64,000 bases of DNA, from positions 1-64,000 of the forward strand of contig QXCR01000066.1 in NCBI GenBank assembly GCA_004380135.1, read 5' to 3'. Position 1 is the first letter of the stretch. Each line of letters opens with the position of its first letter. The stretch is from Stemphylium vesicarium (taxonomy: Eukaryota > Ascomycota > Dothideomycetes > Pleosporales > Pleosporaceae). The notes below the pieces were generated by a model. That model was not told where the DNA came from. It was given only the letters and a program-made list of their open reading frames with translations, and did not search any database. A program made the position numbers and the translations under genes. Positions 46,833 through 58,167 of this stretch are shown piece by piece.

Positions 46833-48413
46833 ATGGTCAGCATCTTTGGAATCTGCGCATTTTTAGCGACCTTGGTATATTCGTCACCAATAATCCAGGA
46901 CAACCACAAACTCCCCTTGACTCAAAGAGCACCCGAGAAATATGGCGAGCCAATCGAATCACGGACATCTTTTGTCGTCACATCTAAGATTTGCATCTGC
47001 GTGCTGTCTGGGCTGCTCGGTGCGATCGAGTTTGGCTGCGTTGTGCCTCGCAGCGACTGACACAGATAGGATACCGGATACGCGCACTAGATCGCAATCC
47101 CATTAAGAGTATGACATTAACCCAAGTCTACGTCCTCATCCAATACCTCCTCTCCATCGGCTACGTTTTTTCCGCTGCGGTCGTTCACAATGGCATCAGC
47201 CTTTCAACAGTCGGGAGTTGCAAAGCAGCCATGAGGCTCTGTCTGATCTTTTACGCAGGCAGCAAAGTGAGCATGTATGTGGGCAGGCGATATATATTGC
47301 CCTCATGTCACATGCAACCAATTGAATTCACACTATTGCGAACAGGTACCTCTTTCTCGTGGAACGCGCCCACGCTTTGAGAGCCCCGTACATGCCGCGG
47401 TATCGCGACCTTCTATGGCTGCTTAGCACCATCGGTATATTTGCGAGTCTTGGGTTTATCGGCATCGCTGGATGCGTCGCACCCTTGTCCTACCTCGATG
47501 AAGATGACGGGCGCTGCCGCATGGGTGTGCGACGGTACACGGCGATTCCGCTTATGACTTGCGATATCGTCATCAACATCTTCCTCACCTTGGTCTTCGT
47601 ATACCTTCTAAGTCCCCTGGTAAGAGGAAGCCAGTCCTCGGGCCGTGGCTTTGCAAGCCAGTTGGCCGAGGAAATCGGCGATCTTTGTGGCCGAGCAAGA
47701 AAGAAGAAGGCTGTTAACCTCCACCGAAGCAATCAAGTCATGGCACAAAAGGTGGAAAAGTTGCTTTGGAAGACTTTCATCGGATGCGTGCTTGTGGTGA
47801 TTCCGACAGCGGGCAACCTCGCGTCCTTGTGCATTCTTGTGGGGAAAGAGCTGGCTTTTGTCAGTCACATCTCGTCCCGACTCATATGAAAGACGCACTG
47901 ATCTTCTCGGGGGCTTAGATCTGCCTTACTATCTGCTCGTTGGATGGTGAGTGTGTTGATAAATCTGGGAGTGCTTGGCTTACGGTCGTAATTGCAGTTA
48001 CGTGGGCAGCTGTCGTCTTCCACTGGCTTACCATGGCTGGTGCAGACGAGAAAGAGGCTGACCATGCAGTGTAAGGGGCTAGCCATATTTGTGTAAAATC
48101 ATGCTCAACGAAGCTAACTTGTCATAGCTCAACAGCGCGTCGCGACGAAGGTCGGGCGCAAGCACGACCTATACAACCAGCGCCGCCACCAATGCGGAGA
48201 AAGATATCCGACACATTGGCAACTTTTGATATGGGCACGATCAATACAGTGGATAATGGTCAACGAGCTTCGGGCGAGTCTGGAGCGAATCAAGGCCACG
48301 CAGAGACACGGTCAAGCCCTAGACTCAGTATCCACTCGGCAACGTCACGATGGAAAGATTCCGGTCATACTACTCTAGTGGTGGATTCAGATGCGAACAG
48401 AACTACAGCGTAA
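46833..48413 (+). CDS. Multi-pass membrane protein, receptor-like, unknown family
   Basis: Proposed CDS join(46833..47000, 47066..47274, 47346..47859, 47919..47946, 47998..48070, 48128..48413), 425 residues. Exons two to six are well supported by GTATGT, GTGAGT and GTAAGG donors and by phase. They give DRNPIKSMTLTQVYVLIQYL, SMYLFLVERAHALRAPYM, LLSTIGIFASLGFIGIAGC, LMTCDIVINIFLTLVFVYLL, FIGCVLVVIPTAGNLASLCI, ICLTICSLDVTWAAVVFHWL and a Ser/Arg-rich cytosolic tail. That makes about seven membrane helices in a GPCR-like layout. The first exon and its GTGCTG donor are uncertain: the frame contains ICAFLATLVYSSPI and KYGEPIESRTSF, but the true start may lie elsewhere. One exon is only 28 bp. No family is recognised with confidence; ligand and role unknown. 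Confidence 0.6.
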
Positions 48414-48427
48414 ACACAGCAACCACG

Positions 48428-49008
48428 TCAAAAGTCGGAATCCTCCTCTTCGATGATGGCCTGAGAAAGCAAACCCCTCCTGCGAGACCCAGCCACCTTT
48501 TTCAGCACAACGGGGGTAGCACTGGGCGAATGATCAATCGTCTCTTCCTTTTTTGCGCGGCGGGCGGCCCGAAACTCGGCAGCAGTTCTCCCATCGTCCT
48601 GCTTCCCAGGCACGATGGGCGCATCGATGTTCAGGCTGGATGACAAGAATTTGGCAATGATGAAGAGAATGACGCCCGTGAGGCATCCTATGAGGCCAGC
48701 TGTGCCAAGGAAGACGTATAATGTCTAGAGATGTTCAGCTATAGGTGCATATGACGATGCATGGCGGAAATCAATTCTTGTTTTACCTCAATCTGCTCTA
48801 GCCACTTGACGCTGAATGGTATGGACAAGATTTTGATGATTGCTTGGCCGAGGTGGATGAACGGCAATAGAGCGAATGTGGTGATGTTGTAGAAGGGCAA
48901 CAGTAAGATGATGACTGCATTGATGAACTTGCTTACGGGCCACCAGATGATGTGAGCCAATTGGACGGAGATACGGCCAGCGATGGACAAGACGGTGGCT
49001 GCGTCCAT
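48428..49008 (-). CDS. Small two-helix membrane protein, unknown function
   Basis: The CDS is complement(join(48428..48724, 48787..49008)), 172 residues. The first exon begins MDAATVLSIAGRISVQLAH and carries a hydrophobic segment (FINAVIILLLPFYNITTFAL). The 62 bp intron (GTAAAA donor) joins SVKWLEQIE to TLYVFLGTAGLIGCLTGVIL, a second membrane helix followed by FIIAKFLSS. The C-terminal third is a basic, charged cytosolic tail (RTAAEFRAARRAKKEET) ending in acidic EEEDSDF. It looks like a conserved small ER or endomembrane protein of filamentous ascomycetes, but I cannot name it. Its stop lies 15 bp from the stop of the convergent receptor-like gene, so the two transcripts must overlap. Confidence 0.7.
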
Positions 49009-49319
49009 GGTGTGGTGGATGGAGTAGTGATGAGGGTGGCGGGTGGTGTGGCTAGGGATTCATGGTGACGTAGCAGGTATGGTTGATGTCGACGCTCGAC
49101 TTGGGAGCAAGAGGATGTAATGTCAAGGCTGGATAGGTGTCATTGGCTCGTGCGGAGAGCTATCGGCGATTGATGCAGGTATGGCAGATGTCGATCCCTG
49201 TGTGCGGGCTGCAGGCAATGCCCAAGGCCGGACACGATAGCTTCAAGCGTGAAGCCGACTCTTGTCTGTCTGTTCCATGCCCGCCAGCAGCTCCTTCGTC
49301 GCGTCGGCACGCGGAAAAA
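49009..49319. promoter_or_regulatory. Divergent promoter: small membrane protein / SNF1-beta
   Basis: Only 311 bp separate the two ATGs on opposite strands, so both core promoters are here. No ORF. Confidence 0.5.
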
Positions 49320-51243
49320 ATGGGGAACCAAAACTCGCGCTCGACTTCCGGGGGCTCGTCGTCAAACCCGCAGTCTCCGACATCCAACGTGACGACATCA
49401 CATGCTCACCACCACGAACGAGGCCTTCACCCCCCGCACAGTCAGTACCACTCGGCGCGACGGCGAGAGTCGATCCAGGCACTCAGCGCTGCCAAAGCGC
49501 CTGCAGCCCCGAGCGTGAGCCTCGAGAACGCGCAGAGCCATCCCACGTCGTCCCGCCCCATTTCGCGCGGGAGGGCGCAAACGCTCGGAACTAGCGACAA
49601 AGAGTCGAGCCTTGCCAGCCAGCTGCGCGCCGCCCAGGATCACTACAGGCCCGCTGCCACCACGACGACGCCCATCCACGACACAATGGGCAATGAGCAG
49701 AGCAGCCAAAAGGCCGCCAAGGACAAGGGCCGCCATCACCACCATATGAGCCCCGCCAGCACCACGACCACGCCCACCGTCTCCCCGCCCCAACCCCAAG
49801 CAACCACCACTCTGCCTGCGCCTGTGCCTGTGCCAGTGCAGCAGCAGCATCAACCTCAGCAGCAGCAGCCCCTACGCGCGCTCTCGCCCACGCTCCCCGT
49901 AGATGTACCCGCATTGCCGCGAGAAGACGTACAAGATGGGGGCGCTTCCTCGATAGACCCCGCCGATGCCTCGCAAGACTACCTGATACCTTCCTCGCAG
50001 TTCAGCCGGCCCCCGCGGCTGCCGCTTCCCATTGAAGAAGAAGTGCACACACCAGGCTCGCCCATAATATCGCCCGAGGAGATATGGAGCCCCGTCCACG
50101 AAACCGACGCCGAGGGCATGCTGCCACGCCGCTCCTCGACCCTCAGCACCACCACGGCCGACGACGAGGATCTGGGCGACGAATTCAAAGCGCCTAGTAC
50201 TGGTCGCCCGACTGTGCCTACTCTGATTGAGTGGGAGGGGCCGGGTGAGCGCGTCTATGTTACGGGCACTTTTGCGGGCTGGAATCGCAAGTATAAACTT
50301 CATCGCAAGTAAGTGGGTTGTTTGAGCGCATCCCTGCAACTGCATGCTCCCGTGTGGCTGATGATCACCTCGACTCTGCATGAGACCTCGTCAATGAATA
50401 CGAGCAGCCCTGCTACTGCCAACTTTGCTCCTGCGCATATCCCCCTCGACGTTACACGGCACACCGACAGTACTGACAAGTTTCCGCAGTGGCCCTAGCA
50501 AAAAGAAGGATGCCCTCTCTGCCTACGTCTCCGTCACCCCAGGCACCCACCATCTCACCTTCCTCGTTGACAACGACATGCAGACGAGCGACAAGCTGCC
50601 AACCGCTGTTGACTACACAAACATACTCGTCAACTACATCGAAGTCCCGTACCCAGAGCCACAGCCGTCACCCGCCGATGCGCCGACCGAAACAAAAGAT
50701 GCGCTAGATGCCGCGACACCGGTGCAGGAACGCGATGCTCCCGACGGCCTGTACCCGCCCCAGGTCCTCCCGCCCACACCCGACATCCCACCCACCATCA
50801 AAGCGCCTCTGCCCGAGCCCGCGAAACCAACCGTCCCCGAGCCGACCAAGAAGTACCACCAAAACATCCCGCGCTACCTCCTTGACCTAGATGCACCTGA
50901 AGATTCGTCGCGGTTCCTGCGCGCAAATGCCATGACGAATAACTTGCCGACTCCACCCACGCTGCCGGGTTTCCTGGGCAAGAGCATTTTGAACGGAACG
51001 ACGCCGATGAAGGATGATAGCAGTGTTTTGATTCATCCAAATCATACGGTGCTGAATCATCTCGCCACGAGCAGTATCAAGGATAATATCTTGGCGACTA
51101 GTGCTACGACGAGATATAAGCAAAAGGTACGTCTCATGTTGATGGCTATTTCTTTGCAACTAGATTTGTTGAACTAATATCTTGCGCAGTTTTTAACGAC
51201 CATTATGTATAAACCAAAGGAAGAGCATGGGGATGTGTATTAA
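49320..51243 (+). CDS. SNF1/AMPK beta subunit (Gal83/Sip2 class)
   Basis: The CDS is join(49320..50308, 50490..51126, 51190..51243), 559 residues. The beta subunit tethers the Snf1 kinase to the gamma subunit and sets localisation and glucose response. The carbohydrate-binding domain (CBM48) reads PTLIEWEGPGERVYVTGTFA, GWNRKYKLHR joined over a 181 bp intron to NGPSKKKDALSAYVSVTPG and HHLTFLVDNDMQTSDKLPT, then VDYTNILVNYIEV. The C-terminal ASC domain has KYHQNIPRYLLDLD, LPTPPTLPGFLGKSILN, HPNHTVLNHLATSSI and, in the last short exon, FLTTIMYKPKEE. The N-terminal 300 residues are low complexity. The ATG at 49320 gives MGNQNS, and a second in-frame ATG at 49686 gives MGNEQSS; both fit N-myristoylation. 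Other fungal orthologs are shorter, which favours use of the second. Confidence 0.92.
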
Positions 51244-52845
51244 GGGGGCTTCGGCTTCGGCTATTCTTCTATCACCACCCTATAATCTCTTCGTCTATGT
51301 TCACGTCTCTTCTTTCTTTTCTGTGGGATTTGGGTTTTCCTTTGCATCAAATCAGCGAGAATATCACGTTTTATGACGGCCCCTCCTGTCTTTTTTTTTC
51401 TTCTTGTTCTTATGTTTTTTTGTCTAAATACCCGGCGTACAACTAAGCAGAACAAGCGCTCTGGTTGTTTAAAGGACGAGTGGAGGTTCACTGCAGGGCT
51501 GTACTGTACTGCGCTGTATCGTTCCATGGGTCAAGGATGCGGCGGGCGGGGGGGGCGCAGCTTCTTCTTCCAAAGTCCAAGTTCTGTTCCCCCTCAACTG
51601 GTTTTAGGTCCCCCGCTACGAAAAAATGGAAATTTGTCACGAGTGTACATGGAAATGAAATATGCGAAAACGAGTGTATACTATGATGTTGCTGCGTCGT
51701 GCTTGCAAGTTTAGGATGACTGTTTTCGTCTACTTGTGATATTTGCTGATGAGTCCGCCCTCGTTTCTCGTTCACATTCTCGTTCACGTCCTATGGCGTG
51801 ATGATGGAACTTGAATCTTCCCTCCCGCGTCACGATTTACAATACATGTATCAAGTGAGTCATCTAGTTATCTAGTCATTCAGTCCCCTGCATAAACCCA
51901 TCCAAACTTGACATGTACATTATATGGAAGGCAAGACAAGTCAAGATGAGGCAAGGCAGCAAAACTCCGTGATTTGACACTGCGCCCGCTCTTCTTCTTT
52001 TTCTTCGATTACAACGGCGGCGAAGGAGATGGTGACAAGTATATTACAGCGAACAGAAGATGGTAGATAGTAGACAAGACAGAAGAGAGAGAACTAAAGG
52101 CCAAAGGCAATAGTGCAACGTCGTTGGTGTTGACAATTCACTACGCATGTACATGTATATATAATGCAATGTAAACCTTACAGCACCTCACCTCAATATA
52201 CACAGAACCACATTAGTTAGTTATTCCACTCTTTACACATTCCATCTTCCATCCTATATCTTACAAACCTAGGTTCAGATCCACAGTCACAGTCACAGGC
52301 AAAAGTCGGTTTAGATCGCAAATATCAGAGTCAGGCTCAGCGTCAGCGATTGTACTCTGGGTCAGAGTCAAAAGTTGGGGTTGGGTCAGGCCCAAGGTTC
52401 AGGTTCAGGTTCAGGCTCAGGCTTGGGTTGGCTCAGGGTCACGAGGCGGGGCAAAGTCGTGATATAATCCCGTTTAACCCTGAACCACAACCAAACCAGA
52501 GAAAAAGGAGAGAATGATGATGTATGTGTGTACCTTGTGTTCGGATGGAACCAAAGAAGAGAGAGAAAAGAGAGGCGAAGAGAAGGGTTGAGCATCTGTC
52601 TTGTCCTTTCTCACACATTCTCTTTCTTCTACAACGACATAAGAACGAAACGACACAACACGCATACCGCCAGCTTACTCCTCCTTCGTCATCCCCGTCA
52701 TCTTCCTGGTTTGAGAGCACTTGAAGCTGTATCCACTCACTGACGCCTCCTCTCTCCCTCTCTTATTTCTTCTTTTCCGTTGCAAACAGCAACAACCGCA
52801 CCAGCACCAGCGCCCCAGAAAAAACGCTCACTCCCATCCCCCAAC
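51244..52845 (+). other. Intergenic with TCAGG-type repeats
   Basis: 1.6 kb between two plus-strand genes. No gene supported. Short repeats of CAGGTT/CAGGCT and CAGTCA words occur at 52285-52435, a TATATATAA word lies near 52157, and the last 150 bp are pyrimidine-rich, as expected of a fungal promoter and leader. Confidence 0.4.
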
Positions 52846-55551
52846 ATGTCCCCCAACACAAACACCCCGCAACCACATCCCCACGAAAAACTCTCCCCCT
52901 CTTCTCCCACCCAAACATCTCCTTCCCCTTCCCCCGCCATAACACCACCACAACTACCCCCACTACCCCCCTGCTCCTCCGCCTCCTCCCTCCCCTCAGT
53001 CTACTGTTCATCCCCACTCATCGACAACGGAACACCACACCTCATCCACCCCCACCATCTGTTTTGCGGGCGAGGGGCAGGAAGTCGTCGGTATTATGGG
53101 AGGGATTATGGGATAGAGGGTGAAGGTGGAGGGGGGGATGTTACGCCTGCTTCTTCGCCGCCGCCGCTAATTTCTACGTCTGGGTGTGAGGAGAAGGGGA
53201 AGGGGGAGGGTGGTCTGAGTGGTGGTGGTGGTGGTGGTGGTAGTAATGATGGTGAAGCGACGCCTTCGCCCTCGCCCTCGCCCTCGTATCCCTTGCCCAT
53301 CCTTCCCTTGCCCACGGCTACGAGCACGACTAAAACTCCAACTCCGCCTACTTCTACGCCTACGTCTACGAATTCCCTGCCTTTTCGGTCTCGAACACGC
53401 GGTACGCTGTTGTCGGAGCGTATAGCAGGGTATGAAGGACTTGGGTCAGGACAACGACAGCTACCACCACAGGTACAGCCACAGCCACAGCCACAGCTAT
53501 GTAGAGAAAAGGCAAAGGAGTCCGTGACCCCTGAAGAAAGTGAACGGGAACAGTCACCTCTTGACAGTTTCTTCACGGCGGTAGGCGAGACTGAGGACAC
53601 TTCTTCAGCTGCTGCTGCTGCTTCACCTTTCGACGCTTTCTTCGCTTCTGCTTCTGCCACCACGGGATGCAAGAGAGAGACCCGCAAGACAGATTACTCG
53701 CGCACGTTGTCTGGGTCTCCAGGGAGAGAGCGCGGTTCTTCGCCGACGTTAGGTTTGCATGTCCCTGACATTTCGTTGCCGAAGCGCCGGCTTCCACTCG
53801 CGAGGTTCGGGTATACAGGGGAAGAGGAAGACAAGATGGAAAAGACTGACGATGCATTTGTCCCTGAACCGTCGGAATCGCGTATCGATACCTCGAAACT
53901 GTTGGATTGTGAGAGGACGGAGTTGGAAGGTACAACGTCGCTGGACTCGTTTGATCTGCACATGGCGCCGACCGAAGCGGAAGAAGAGGAGGAAGCGCGT
54001 AGATTTTGGGATGGTGTCATGGATGACGTTAATGCCGCTGGAGACAGAGTCCTTCGGGACGACGAGGATAGTAAGTCTTTTTTGTGTCATAATTGTGTTG
54101 AACGAACACCAATCTGCCATTCGATCGTCGATACACCAGCGCTGACGTACTATCTTCATCTAGACCCAGATTACCCTTGTGTCAACTCGAGCTTTTGCCA
54201 TTTCTACGCCTCGGGAATACCGGCACGGGATGTGCATAGTGAGCCGAACGGTGATCTGCCGCAACTCGAGGGCGAAGAGCCTCGCGAGCCATCGGAGGAT
54301 TTTCTGAAATTTTCAGAGCGAAAAGAAGGACGAGAAGATGTACTTCAAGTCTTCCTTAGCAGACACCCCACCGATGAGTCGTCCAAGGCCTATTTCGATC
54401 GTACTGGGCTGCTGAACAACGAAGCCAACCGGCGCGCGCTATGCATGGACGATCCCGATACTCCCGCTATGCTTTCACCAGACCATCCCGAGATAGAAGA
54501 CGTCGAGATGCCCCTTCACAAATCGTTGAAGTCGCAGTTGCCTTCCTCACATACATTCACTGCGACCACGTATCGGTCGAAGTACCACAGAATCCAAGAT
54601 ATAGAGGCCGCAAGCGCATATCCGGGTGTGGCGCTTCGAGACTACACGCTCAAAGCGCGAGCAGACCAGTATGGTGAGAACAAGAAGATTCTCGAGTCAT
54701 CAGTGGCACCAGAAAGAGAGAGGAACGCGTCATCCGGTGCCCCTGTCGCGTCCAAGTGTAGGTGTAACGACGATGTGACGACCCCGGAAGGTCGACCAGG
54801 CCTGCACGTCGAACATTCCCGCACTTGCAAAGTCCGCGCTGAAGATGAGCTGCATTTTACCATCTTGCGCCAGTGGGAGCTGGCAAGGGATATTGAGCGT
54901 CTCGGGGCTGTCAAGCGCAATGTGGAGAGCGCAAGAACAAGATTGCGCCAGCACCCACTCTTCAGCAACTACTCCGTCTACCGCAAGAGGTTTGTGCGTA
55001 GGCCGTATTCCATGTCCGAGGAAGAACCTTTCGCATTGGAAACCGAGTCGGCGGGTGCGCTGGTAGATTCCATACCTCCTGGTGTGCAGTTGCGCCGCTC
55101 CAGGTTCTACGACAATCTATCCCTAGAGTATGTTATTGCTGGTTCCGGCTCTGGCGTTGCGACTCAGACGTCTTCCAACGGAGATCCGTTTCCCCATGAC
55201 TCCGATAACTTGGCGATCGACCTTGTCTCTGAGGTGCAGCCTGCGGTGCGTAGTGACGCGGCTCCCAGGAATGATGAAATCAAGTCTCGTACTGGGCCTT
55301 CGAAATCGGGGAGTGCCGCGTTAGAGGATGGCCGAAACCGTGCGGCCGCTCAGGATATCATTCGAAGTCTAGGTACAGTCAGTAGAAGCATCCACAAGAG
55401 GGAAGATTCTTTAAGAAGGGGATCCTCGGAAAATGGCTGGGGTCGTACAGAAAGAGGAGGGGAACAGACAAGGCGCGATGGGTCTGTCTCGACAAGCCTA
55501 GCTGGGCATGACGAGCGGTACCCGAAACGACTGAACATAGTCCAGCGCTAG
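52846..55551 (+). CDS. Large disordered orphan protein
   Basis: The frame is open from the ATG at 52846 to the TAG at 55551. I propose an intron at 54071-54163: GTAAGT donor, GCTGAC branch word, TAG acceptor, 93 bp, so it preserves the frame and is invisible to an ORF scan. Splicing gives 870 residues and DEDNPDYPCV at the join. The first third is Pro/Ser/Gly low complexity. Two related motifs, SPLDSFF and SPFDAFF, lie about 30 residues apart. The C-terminal half is more ordered, with HFTILRQWELARDIERLG, PLFSNYSVYRKRFV and YDNLSLEYVI. Cysteines around CRCNDD and CVNSSFC are noted, but no zinc-binding pattern is clear. I recognise no family; a nuclear or regulatory role would be a guess. Confidence 0.65.
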   Translation: MSPNTNTPQPHPHEKLSPSSPTQTSPSPSPAITPPQLPPLPPCSSASSLPSVYCSSPLIDNGTPHLIHPHHLFCGRGAGSRRYYGRDYGIEGEGGGGDVTPASSPPPLISTSGCEEKGKGEGGLSGGGGGGGSNDGEATPSPSPSPSYPLPILPLPTATSTTKTPTPPTSTPTSTNSLPFRSRTRGTLLSERIAGYEGLGSGQRQLPPQVQPQPQPQLCREKAKESVTPEESEREQSPLDSFFTAVGETEDTSSAAAAASPFDAFFASASATTGCKRETRKTDYSRTLSGSPGRERGSSPTLGLHVPDISLPKRRLPLARFGYTGEEEDKMEKTDDAFVPEPSESRIDTSKLLDCERTELEGTTSLDSFDLHMAPTEAEEEEEARRFWDGVMDDVNAAGDRVLRDDEDSKSFLCHNCVERTPICHSIVDTPALTYYLHLDPDYPCVNSSFCHFYASGIPARDVHSEPNGDLPQLEGEEPREPSEDFLKFSERKEGREDVLQVFLSRHPTDESSKAYFDRTGLLNNEANRRALCMDDPDTPAMLSPDHPEIEDVEMPLHKSLKSQLPSSHTFTATTYRSKYHRIQDIEAASAYPGVALRDYTLKARADQYGENKKILESSVAPERERNASSGAPVASKCRCNDDVTTPEGRPGLHVEHSRTCKVRAEDELHFTILRQWELARDIERLGAVKRNVESARTRLRQHPLFSNYSVYRKRFVRRPYSMSEEEPFALETESAGALVDSIPPGVQLRRSRFYDNLSLEYVIAGSGSGVATQTSSNGDPFPHDSDNLAIDLVSEVQPAVRSDAAPRNDEIKSRTGPSKSGSAALEDGRNRAAAQDIIRSLGTVSRSIHKREDSLRRGSSENGWGRTERGGEQTRRDGSVSTSLAGHDERYPKRLNIVQR

Positions 55552-58167
55552 ATGAGCCTGCGTTATGCATCGGGGATGTCATCTGCATAGTGACTTGAGG
55601 GGGTGCTTTCTTATCGCTCTACTATGTTGTCGTACTTTCGATTCTGGTCAGCGCGCTAGACTATTGCAGGCATGTACTGCGCCAGCACAAATCGGACATG
55701 GCTCAGCTTGCTCTCATCTTCTTCTCCTTGTACTGGAAGTTTATGTCGTATCGTAGCAGAATGAGTCTTTTCGCGTCATGGCCGGAAGCCAGAGGTGATC
55801 GAGGCTCGAACGCGGGGAATGAGTGGATAATGGTTTGCCATCTTTGTAATGTCAGCAATGCACACTGCTCTTCACAGACAAGTGTTAGTCATGCCATGAC
55901 CAGACAGCCACGATGGACTCACGAGGTTTGGTCTCCATCTCAATCACTCTGGGGCTGACACTGACCGCTTCCACTTCTACCTCTTGATTTGTAGCCTTGA
56001 TCATCTCAGCATTGTGAGTCGCCTTAGGGCCATGGCTGAGCTTTACCCGCGAGTACGGTAGTTATGACAAGGCTGGTCAAGATGCTCTCATTCGTCTTAT
56101 CGGCCGCCATGCTGCTGGCAGGATGTCCCAACCCAGATAGCCTTGTCCACTACCTGATGTCGTCCGTAATAGGCGCAACGGTCCACCGAGTGGACATGAT
56201 AGACGCAGCCGCAGACCGAAAACTTCTCGACAACGCGGATGCACATCCCGTTGCAAGAAGCTGCCGAGATTGCTGGAACTGGTTGGTATGCTTCTCGATA
56301 GATCTGGGGTTGATAAGAGATCAAGTCGAGACGCAATGGATGCAATAGCAGTAAAGTTGATGTGCAGATGGACAACCAAATGGTACCTAGTTGTTCGAGT
56401 ATGGAGTCAAAGACGCATGTATGAGACAAGATTGCGAAGCATCGCGTCAAAAGAAGCTTCGCAGGGAGCTTGCTTTGTAGGCACCGTCTCGAGACTAGAC
56501 ACTCAACGGGCCAGGCCCCTGTCAGGCTCATGCCATTTTGACGGTTCCTGGCCTTTGAGCGTTCACAGAAGACAAATTGACGTAACTCTAAATCAGCATG
56601 ACCATTAAGTTTCAACGTGGATAGGTATCCCATTGGCCTGCTCAATCACCACGGAAATGGTAGGTCCGCGAGGTCCGGGTACAAGTGTGGAGATGGATTC
56701 CGCACACCAAGCCACAGAGACACGCTTCGTAGCCTCCAGGCGGGGGCCTTGGTTATCGAATGGTATACCGGGGCTCCATGTTTTGACCCTGGTGCTGTAT
56801 CAGCGGCGCACATGGCTTTGCGTCTAATTGACGGCTGTGGCTTTTGGTTCGCTCGTCAGTCACTGGGGCTCAGAGGGGATCACTGAGAAGGCAGAAGCTG
56901 CATTACGCTATCGGCGGCACTGGTGTCGTAAGCACGGCATGACGGTGATGGCCAACTCGCCGCTGCGTACAAGGCCAAAGTTTATGTTGGCATTCGGCAT
57001 ATGCCGTACTTGGCCTTCGGCATCGAAAGGAGTATGTTAGGTGGCATGTAGCAACGTCTTTTGTTGCGGACTCGCTGGAGAGTTGCAATGTTTCCCTTGG
57101 CGATGGGTAGGAACGATACGACGAGGTCGGCGAAGATGTACGAAGCACTGACCCTCCTACGTCAGCCCTAAATATCTTGGCGCTCGCATCAATACCTCTG
57201 CTGAGTAATGCCTGCGATACGTACACTTGCCGATATCGTCATCGAAGGGTCATGAGACAACCAGATGATATTGCGCCACGAAAGAAGAATAATCCAGCAA
57301 TACCGCTTTGCCCCGCGGCTCTAACCGGAAGCAGAAAACTCTACGTAGGGCTTGAAACAACAATATCCTTCCGGGTCTCCATGCGTGCACATCCGAGCAG
57401 ATGACTATACAGGGCCTCGGCAGCAGACTGCTGCCTTCTAATCGACTTGCATTTTCTCGCAGTGAACGGCGATACCCACGCATAGGAACAACGTGTTGTG
57501 TGATGTCCGCGGAAGGTTTCCACAGGTGTGGGGATAAGAGTTCAGGGATCTGGCGCTGTTAATTGATGGTGCCTGCGACTCCCGCAATAACAATCCGATT
57601 AGAACAACACGATCGTTTATGATACACACCAAAACAAGTGATCGTTTTCTTTCAAAACATATCTTCTCGTCATCTTCTTTCCCGAGTAATTGATCACATA
57701 TAGATACCTACTCCAATAGCAGATATCAAGCTTTGAGTTCGATGCATTGTAGCTAATACCGTTTTGTGAGGGATGTCCAGCTCACAACGGATTGAGAGTC
57801 GACATCTTCATCTCACAAAACGACTCCGCCTGTCTGCTGAAATGATGTTTCCTCAGCGTCCAGACATCTCTTCCTGTCCGAGCGAAGGTGAAGGCAGAAG
57901 ATCCTGGACACACATACATCACCACAAGCAAAGACATAAAACCTCACTCTCACCTATCCTCACACCCCACTGTTACATTCTCACCAATCCTCACCGCACC
58001 ATCCACCACCCTTCCAGTGTCCCCTATAAATACAGCTCCCTCACCGTCTTCCTTCTATCCACAACTTCTTTCTTTCTTCCAACACCAACACTGCACACAT
58101 CCCACAGCATCCCAAATAAACCTCACACGACCAACCACCCAACCAAACAACCCACTCAACAACCGTC
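55552..58167. other. 2.6 kb gap without supported gene
   Basis: This is the longest non-repetitive gap in the conserved half. Several frames of 60-180 codons exist on both strands, including an ATG frame at 56064 whose first 20 residues are hydrophobic and end at a cysteine (MLLAGC), but none has splice partners or family features. The last 200 bp are C-rich leader of the next gene. Noncoding RNA or species-specific genes cannot be excluded. Confidence 0.4.

Noticed and set aside
56097..56645. 182-codon minus-strand frame
   Set aside because: It does not begin with ATG and shows no family features or splice signals.
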